Shown in pieces: positions 58,301-64,000 of a stretch of 64,000 nt of DNA. The translations under genes were made by a program, and so were the position numbers. Positions within the stretch are counted from its first letter, which is position 1. The number at the start of each line of letters is the position of its first letter. The notes beneath the pieces were generated by a model, which worked only from the letters and a program-made list of their open reading frames with translations, made no database searches and was not told the origin of the DNA. Origin of the DNA: Branchiostoma floridae (lineage: Eukaryota; Chordata; Leptocardii; Amphioxiformes; Branchiostomatidae); NCBI RefSeq assembly GCF_000003815.2, contig NC_049986.1, positions 16,295,172-16,359,171 of the forward strand. Reading direction: 5' to 3'.

Positions 58301-60256
58301 TCAACATTATAATTTACACATTGCAAATGTTACTAACAATATATGGTCAATGAATCATATTCATTCCTTCAACAACATCATCATCATCATTGTTGCCAAA
58401 TACTTGTATCAGCAACTTTATATATTGACACAGGCCATCATTGGTCACTATTGTTTCTTTCCAACCACTAGTCATTGCCATCTGCAAACATCATTTTGTA
58501 CCTTGACCATGCCATTCACTCAAATAAATCAATCCTGACAAAAGACGAACAAATTACTATATTTCTGCATCTGTAAAAAAAATCTCATTGCCCTCTTCTA
58601 ATTTCTCCTTTCCTGCCTAATTTTCCCATCCTCTCTTTTTCCCTCCTTGTTCCCTTGGATACTCATTTTACACTGTCTTCTTCTATTTTCTCCATTCTTC
58701 CCTCATTTCCCCCTCCTTGTTCCCTCCCTTTCCCTTGGATATTAATCGATGCTGATGAACCATGCCACATACTTTGTTGATAAGGAATGTAGCCTCCCAG
58801 TCTCAGCTTCTCCACCAGCTCTGTCAACAAAGCATCTTCCTCAGGACTCCATTTCCTGCAGATACAAGAAGCAAAGGTAAAAAACATAAATGTAGAGGTA
58901 GTCCCATACTATTTTTGAGGCTGTAGAGGCAGTGGGTTGTTATCAACTTTGTATAGGGCTTGGTATTGTAAAGTGATCTCTCTCCTTTCAGTACATGTAC
59001 TTTAAACCTCCCAAACCAAAGTCACATACTCATTTTTACTGGGTGTAGTGAGAAAAGTCGTGTTAAGTGATTTTCCCAAGGACACAACACCAATAGCATA
59101 TCAGGGATTTCAAACCCAGGACCTCTGGGTCAAACACCTTATCGTTATGCCAACACCACACCACAAGCAAGACACACAAGCCACAAGCAAAGAAGACTGA
59201 AATACATGATGTTATTCTTATGAACTATGCAGGATATGCTGACTTTAAACCTCTTTAAAAATTCTTCAGTAAAAAGATTTCCAAATGAATGTATACTAAA
59301 ATGTCACAGACTCTTTTATGAAATATCATGGACAGGTACATCTGAATGTGAGTCTCTCCATTTGACTCCCTAAGAACATCAAAGATTACTCACGTCTTCC
59401 TGAGTTCGTTGTTTATATCTGTCTGGTACTTCCGCAGACACTGGATAGCTGTCCGGCCGGTCTGGGAGGGATAATAGGACAAACATCTCAAACACTCAAT
59501 CACTCTTTGTTTTCATGCTAAAACTCTATGGATACAACATTGCCAAACAAACCTTAATGACTACCTCAGAACTGCATAAATATACTATACATCCATCTAT
59601 CCATCCATCTCCATCCATCCATCCATCTGTACATCCATCCATTCATCTGTCCATCCATCCACCCATCCATCCGTCTCAATCCACCCTCTCCATCCACTCA
59701 TCAACCCACCCACATGCATCCATCCATCCATCTGTACACCCATCCATCCATCTCAATCCACCCTCTCCATACACTCAACAATCCACCCACATCCATCCAT
59801 CCATCTGCACATCCATCCATCCATCTGTACATCCATCCATCCATCCATCCACCCACCCACCAACCCATCCACCCATCCATCTCAATCCACCCTCTTCATC
59901 CACTCATCAACCCACCCACATGCATCCATCCATCCATCTGTACATCCATCCATCCATCTATCTCAATCTATCCTCTCTATCCACCCATCCATCTGTATGT
60001 CTCTCCATCTTTTCATCCATCAAACCATCTACCCATCCATCCATTCATCTATTTTTCCTGATCACATGACAGACTCCATCCATGAGCTCACCCCCAGTTC
60101 CTGAGCTATCCCTGCCCAGTCCTCAGCGCCGTGTGCAGCAGCTATGGCCTCCAGACGACTTGTTTCCTCCTCAGTCCAGTTTTCCTTGTTTATCGAGGGA
60201 TGTGCCACATTCTGCCACTGCAGCTGACACGCACTTGGGGTCTGAACACCATCAAA
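49365..60256 (-). CDS. SNAPC4: SNAPC4-like (SNAP190) snRNA-activating complex subunit
   Basis: Minus-strand exons: 60092-60256, 59394-59461, 58773-58855, 58154-58260, 57881-57975, 57448-57542, 57203-57291, 56572-56733, 55989-56126, 55428-55575, 55049-55119, then after a gap 53306-53841, 51949-53074, 51373-51486, 50809-50893, 49365-50328. The first exons give Myb/SANT repeats: [20 protein letters not shown] with [53 protein letters not shown], and [20 protein letters not shown]. They match human SNAPC4 closely. The family binds the proximal sequence element and drives snRNA transcription by pol II and III. The tail is low-complexity Thr/Ser/Pro/Ala with repeats, then [15 protein letters not shown], an acidic run and a basic end. 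N-terminal exons above 60256 are missing, probably inside gaps. Phase shows at least one exon is hidden between 55049 and 53841. Confidence 0.9.
51040..51310 (-). repeat. tRNA-type SINE, family B, in SNAPC4 intron
   Basis: Carries CTGCCTTTTACCTCCAAACC, GTCAGGTACCCATTTTCAC and TCAAACCCATGACCTCTTGA in the family order, the last being the tRNA-like end read on the minus strand. Confidence 0.65.
51900..51945. repeat. TA microsatellite beside SNAPC4 exon
   Basis: ATATACATATATATATATGT-type dinucleotide run ending four bases from the donor of the exon 51949-53074. Confidence 0.9.
54192..54736. other. Assembly gap (545 N) inside SNAPC4
   Basis: Run of N flanked on the right by tandem repeats, which probably caused the gap. 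Confidence 1.
54737..54993. repeat. ~155-bp tandem repeat next to the gap
   Basis: CTGCAGTTTCAAAAAA starts near 54737 and again near 54893, each followed by GCTAGGGGGTCCAAACCCAG and later GATGTCTATGTGTAG. Two visible units; more may lie in the adjacent N run. Confidence 0.85.
56909..57092. mobile_element. Diverged pogo/Tc1-like MITE in SNAPC4 intron
   Basis: AGTCAAACCTATACC at the left and GTAGTTTTGACTG at the right resemble the ends of the element at 18052-18235, with GTGACCACTT and TATAGTGACCACCTGTCC inside. Confidence 0.65.
57549..58432 (-). other. SNAPC4 segment that recurs at 60913-61781
   Basis: The whole interval, two exons (57881-57975, 58154-58260) and their introns, matches 60913-61781 almost base for base at an offset of about 3365. 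The few differences are small indels near the outer edges. Confidence 0.95.
58914..59165 (-). repeat. tRNA-type SINE, family B, in SNAPC4 intron
   Basis: On the minus strand it begins TGTGGTGTTGGCATAACGAT (A-box-like) and CTGGGTTTGAAATCCC (B-box-like), then body words GTGTCCTTGGGAAAATCAC and CTTTGGTTTGGGAGG. It is the clearest copy of this family here. Confidence 0.7.
59590..60050. repeat. CATC/ATCC tetranucleotide array in SNAPC4 intron
   Basis: About 460 bp of CATC-type repeats arranged in higher-order units (CTCAATCCACCCTCTCCAT recurs three times). Long His-Pro-Ser-Ile frames across it are artefacts. Confidence 0.95.
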
Positions 60257-60358
60257 CTGGACATGGAGATTTAGCAAGAACAATGAATCAACAGAAATAA
60301 TCTTAGAGATGTGAATAAGAAGATTTGACAAACAACTTTGATTCTGAAATACTCTTCT

Positions 60359-60912
60359 NNNNNNNNNNNNNNNNNNNNNNNNNNNNNNNNNNNNNNNNNN
60401 NNNNNNNNNNNNNNNNNNNNNNNNNNNNNNNNNNNNNNNNNNNNNNNNNNNNNNNNNNNNNNNNNNNNNNNNNNNNNNNNNNNNNNNNNNNNNNNNNNNN
60501 NNNNNNNNNNNNNNNNNNNNNNNNNNNNNNNNNNNNNNNNNNNNNNNNNNNNNNNNNNNNNNNNNNNNNNNNNNNNNNNNNNNNNNNNNNNNNNNNNNNN
60601 NNNNNNNNNNNNNNNNNNNNNNNNNNNNNNNNNNNNNNNNNNNNNNNNNNNNNNNNNNNNNNNNNNNNNNNNNNNNNNNNNNNNNNNNNNNNNNNNNNNN
60701 NNNNNNNNNNNNNNNNNNNNNNNNNNNNNNNNNNNNNNNNNNNNNNNNNNNNNNNNNNNNNNNNNNNNNNNNNNNNNNNNNNNNNNNNNNNNNNNNNNNN
60801 NNNNNNNNNNNNNNNNNNNNNNNNNNNNNNNNNNNNNNNNNNNNNNNNNNNNNNNNNNNNNNNNNNNNNNNNNNNNNNNNNNNNNNNNNNNNNNNNNNNN
60901 NNNNNNNNNNNN
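60359..60912. other. Assembly gap (554 N)
   Basis: Run of N on the upstream side of the SNAPC4 exon 60092-60256 and at the edge of the duplicated block. Confidence 1.
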
Positions 60913-61781
60913 AATCAAGTAGATGAGTAATAGTAAAATTACAAGAACCAAAGAACCTGCTTTTAAACATGGTCTTTGCAAGGTTACATAGAGATACCCT
61001 CCATGGTCTCTGTAATGCAACCACTAGTAATTTCCATGGCTTGTAGAAAGAACCTTCTGTAAGCGGACGGATGAAGTTACATGAAGGTGGGTCACTCAGT
61101 ACAACCATAAGGCTAAATTTGTATAGTTCCACTGAAATATCAAAGCTACAACAGACTTTTTACTATGGCACAAAAGTGACAAAATGTATGTGCTGTGAAC
61201 TTTAAACACACAATGCATGTTTACAGTTATGTGGCTGAACTATACCTCTCTCTGACTTGTGCATCTGTTCTGCCTGGAACAAGTCTGGACATCTTCCACC
61301 AGTCCTTAGCACCAAACTTGGCCACCGCTGTCAGCAGGGCCTGGAGGGATGACATAGATACAAGCACTGGATCAGGTGCTTTCAACTCTAGACAGCATGT
61401 TAACTATAAAATCTTGTCTAAAGTGACTGTGTGTTTCTATCAGCACTTTTGTTAACCTAGCGTTTTCTACTGGATATATGATATTTCAAACTGTTGAGGT
61501 AAACTGAGCAGAACTTACAATGTCTTCATCAACGCTCCATTTCCCCCTGCGCACGTTGGGGTCGACAGTCTTGGCCCAGCGGTGACAGATCTGGGAGATG
61601 GTCCTCCCCTCCATGAAGTATGCAACTATGGAGTATATGGGAAGCAGGAGAAAATCACTTTCTCTTCAACATTATAATTTACACATTGCAAATGTTACTA
61701 ACAATATATGGTCAATGAATCATATTCATTCCTTCAACAACATCATCATCATCATTGTTGCCAAATACTGTATCAGCAACT
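60913..61781 (-). other. Second copy of a SNAPC4 block (exons 61246-61340, 61519-61625)
   Basis: Near-identical to 57549-58432, including introns. It encodes the same KWSVDEDI and [19 protein letters not shown] exons. On the minus strand it precedes the exon 60092-60256, so using it would put Myb segments in the wrong order for the family. Both edges are gaps. The simplest reading is an alternative-haplotype contig placed beside its allele; a very recent tandem duplication is the other option. Confidence 0.9.
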
Positions 61782-62520
61782 NNNNNNNNNNNNNNNNNNN
61801 NNNNNNNNNNNNNNNNNNNNNNNNNNNNNNNNNNNNNNNNNNNNNNNNNNNNNNNNNNNNNNNNNNNNNNNNNNNNNNNNNNNNNNNNNNNNNNNNNNNN
61901 NNNNNNNNNNNNNNNNNNNNNNNNNNNNNNNNNNNNNNNNNNNNNNNNNNNNNNNNNNNNNNNNNNNNNNNNNNNNNNNNNNNNNNNNNNNNNNNNNNNN
62001 NNNNNNNNNNNNNNNNNNNNNNNNNNNNNNNNNNNNNNNNNNNNNNNNNNNNNNNNNNNNNNNNNNNNNNNNNNNNNNNNNNNNNNNNNNNNNNNNNNNN
62101 NNNNNNNNNNNNNNNNNNNNNNNNNNNNNNNNNNNNNNNNNNNNNNNNNNNNNNNNNNNNNNNNNNNNNNNNNNNNNNNNNNNNNNNNNNNNNNNNNNNN
62201 NNNNNNNNNNNNNNNNNNNNNNNNNNNNNNNNNNNNNNNNNNNNNNNNNNNNNNNNNNNNNNNNNNNNNNNNNNNNNNNNNNNNNNNNNNNNNNNNNNNN
62301 NNNNNNNNNNNNNNNNNNNNNNNNNNNNNNNNNNNNNNNNNNNNNNNNNNNNNNNNNNNNNNNNNNNNNNNNNNNNNNNNNNNNNNNNNNNNNNNNNNNN
62401 NNNNNNNNNNNNNNNNNNNNNNNNNNNNNNNNNNNNNNNNNNNNNNNNNNNNNNNNNNNNNNNNNNNNNNNNNNNNNNNNNNNNNNNNNNNNNNNNNNNN
62501 NNNNNNNNNNNNNNNNNNNN
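61782..62520. other. Assembly gap (739 N)
   Basis: Run of N at the upstream edge of the duplicated block. SNAPC4 N-terminal exons may be hidden here. Confidence 1.
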
Positions 62521-64000
62521 GCTTCTTTTATCAGTTTTTTTTAGGGCCATATCTACGATAATCGTAGCAGTCACTTACTTCTCTTCAGCAGTTTGACTTT
62601 AAAATATTTCGGGTCAAAGCTTCAAAGACAACTAAAACCTCATAAACAACAAACTTTACTTAGCTCAACAGTATACAAAAATATTGTACGGGTTGCCATC
62701 CTTAGTTGAAGCGCTTATTTATAGCGCTAGTATCTTCGCTGCGCCGTTAGCCGCCGTGCGACTTTTGTTGACGGTCTGATATCCCTACGTCGCCGCCTCG
62801 CTGATATTCCCACGGACATGTTTCAAGAAAAATACCCAGCAAAAAACGCTGTTCTGCGTCAAATTCTATTCTATAAAACATGTGGGACTCAGTGTTACAG
62901 TCTAAATATTTTGTAGAAGCACCGCTGTAGGAAAGAAGGTCCAAGCAATGTAAAACATCACGTAGCATGAAGTTCGCTGTCAACTGGCACACAGCACATG
63001 ACTGTTTGAAACTCTAAGTCTAATCAACAGCCGTGTTTGATTGATAGCCGGCGGTCCTTTGATGAAGTCGGCGAAAGGTGCGTTAGTTAGAAAAGCTGCA
63101 TTTAGTTTTGATACGTAATTATAAGTTAGACAGTGGCGAGAATGATTATTTTCTCATCAATATTTCTCTTCAGAATTATTTGAACTTAATTGTACATCTA
63201 AACAATTGGCTTACCTATGCAATGTTTATATGATTAATGATCAGTGTACTGAAATCATGTGTAACGTATGGCTCCTAGTCAATAGATCAGCATTTTTCTC
63301 TATAGTGACCACTTGTCTATAGTGGCCACATTTCTATCACTGGACTGGAACTTGCGAAAACTGCTGTATTTTCTCCAGAGCAAATGTATGTGTTCCTAGT
63401 GCTGTTGTTGTTTGACATAAACTTTGAACATTTAAATTGTAAGTAACTTTAAACTGCCAGAGTTTCAGCCCAATAAAACACTCTCAGCGCCAGGGTATGA
63501 ACAGACTGACCAGACAGACGAAAATAAATCCTCGAACAAGGTTCAATTGTATATCTTCCGGGTCTGGCAGGAAGTTGTTAAACTAAAATAAGAATAGGCT
63601 TGATGGCTGATTGCATACAAAGTAAAACAGTTTAACAGTTTTACAGCTTGAAGAAAACAAACGCTCCTACAGTACCTGCACCTGCTTGATAATTATTAAA
63701 TCGTATGCCCTACTTGAATAAAAAAAGTTACCTATTCTTTCTGCGCAGTGATTGACTCATCCATATGAAGCTATGGGGTGGTGCCTGGAGTCGCGCGAAG
63801 ATGTGATACATATAACATTCCCCAGACTGAGTGGGTGGGTGGGTGGGTGGGCGGGCGAAAAAGAAAAACTGCGCTCCATCGTGCCTACCTCTTTTCCCTT
63901 GTCCCACTCCTTCTATCCCATGTTCACGTCTTCGACGGATTCCAGGCTGTGCGGATGAGTCCGTCAAACTGCATGTGAATAGTCTATCCTGCCTTTATAT
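62521..64000. other. Right-hand flank, no supported gene
   Basis: Contains a fragment of the pogo/Tc1-like family at 63299-63336 (TATAGTGACCACTTGTCTAT) and a GGGT microsatellite at about 63833-63856. The rest is AT-rich; it might include the SNAPC4 promoter or first exon, but I could not identify either. Confidence 0.4.

Noticed and set aside
59515-60069. His-Pro-Ser-Ile-rich open frames
   Set aside because: Translation of the CATC tetranucleotide array in a SNAPC4 intron; the same holds for 9403-9907.
1-64000. CRISPR arrays, rRNA or tRNA genes, retroviral or Polinton-type elements
   Set aside because: None seen; the only tRNA-like sequences are SINE heads, and no capsid, envelope or reverse-transcriptase motifs were found.

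Overview
The window looks like nuclear DNA of an invertebrate deuterostome, most likely a lancelet (Branchiostoma). The reasons are intron-rich animal genes with GT-AG splicing, innate-immunity architectures expanded in amphioxus (a ROCO protein, a TIR plus NB-ARC protein), clear orthologues of vertebrate SNAPC4 and ZDHHC24, and a dense load of small inverted-repeat transposons and tRNA-derived SINEs. Four runs of N mark assembly gaps, and one block of SNAPC4 appears twice, so parts of 54-62.5 kb are not reliably assembled. Species assignment is inference.

Layout. 0-4.9 kb: repeats and the first coding exon of a glutamine-rich protein (minus). 5-8.6 kb: non-coding, with a local duplication and an AP-1/ATF-like site before the next gene. 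8.7-14.6 kb: a seven-exon LRR-Roc-COR (ROCO) gene (plus) whose last exon encodes a RHIM-like amyloid motif. 15.1-15.7 kb: an internally deleted mariner. 16.6 kb: a small C2H2 zinc-finger gene (minus). 17-18.3 kb: fold-back MITEs, one nested in another. 18.7-20.4 kb: a ZDHHC24-like palmitoyltransferase (minus), head to head with 21.0-29.6 kb, a BTB protein with ten C2H2 fingers (plus). 32-33.5 kb: three exons of an unrecognised gene (minus) and a 41-codon membrane ORF in its intron. 34-39 kb: no gene supported. 39.2-44.0 kb: a TIR / transmembrane / NB-ARC gene (minus), with a CRE plus kappaB composite site about 1.4 kb upstream. 46.6-47.3 kb: a disrupted beta-1,4-galactosyltransferase-like sequence (minus). 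49.4-60.3 kb: SNAPC4 (minus), Myb repeats followed by a long low-complexity tail, with duplicated exons at 61.2-61.6 kb. 62.5-64 kb: no gene supported.

The genes do not form an operon-like system. Two separate ones are innate-immunity type: the ROCO protein with a RHIM-like tail and the TIR-NB-ARC protein. Both are candidates for nucleotide-switched assembly of signalling complexes. These two, and the in-frame cassette exon that carries the only predicted membrane segment of the TIR-NB-ARC protein, are the most interesting things here. The other genes are nuclear or membrane housekeeping types: snRNA transcription (SNAPC4), protein S-acylation (ZDHHC24) and transcription regulation (BTB-ZF).
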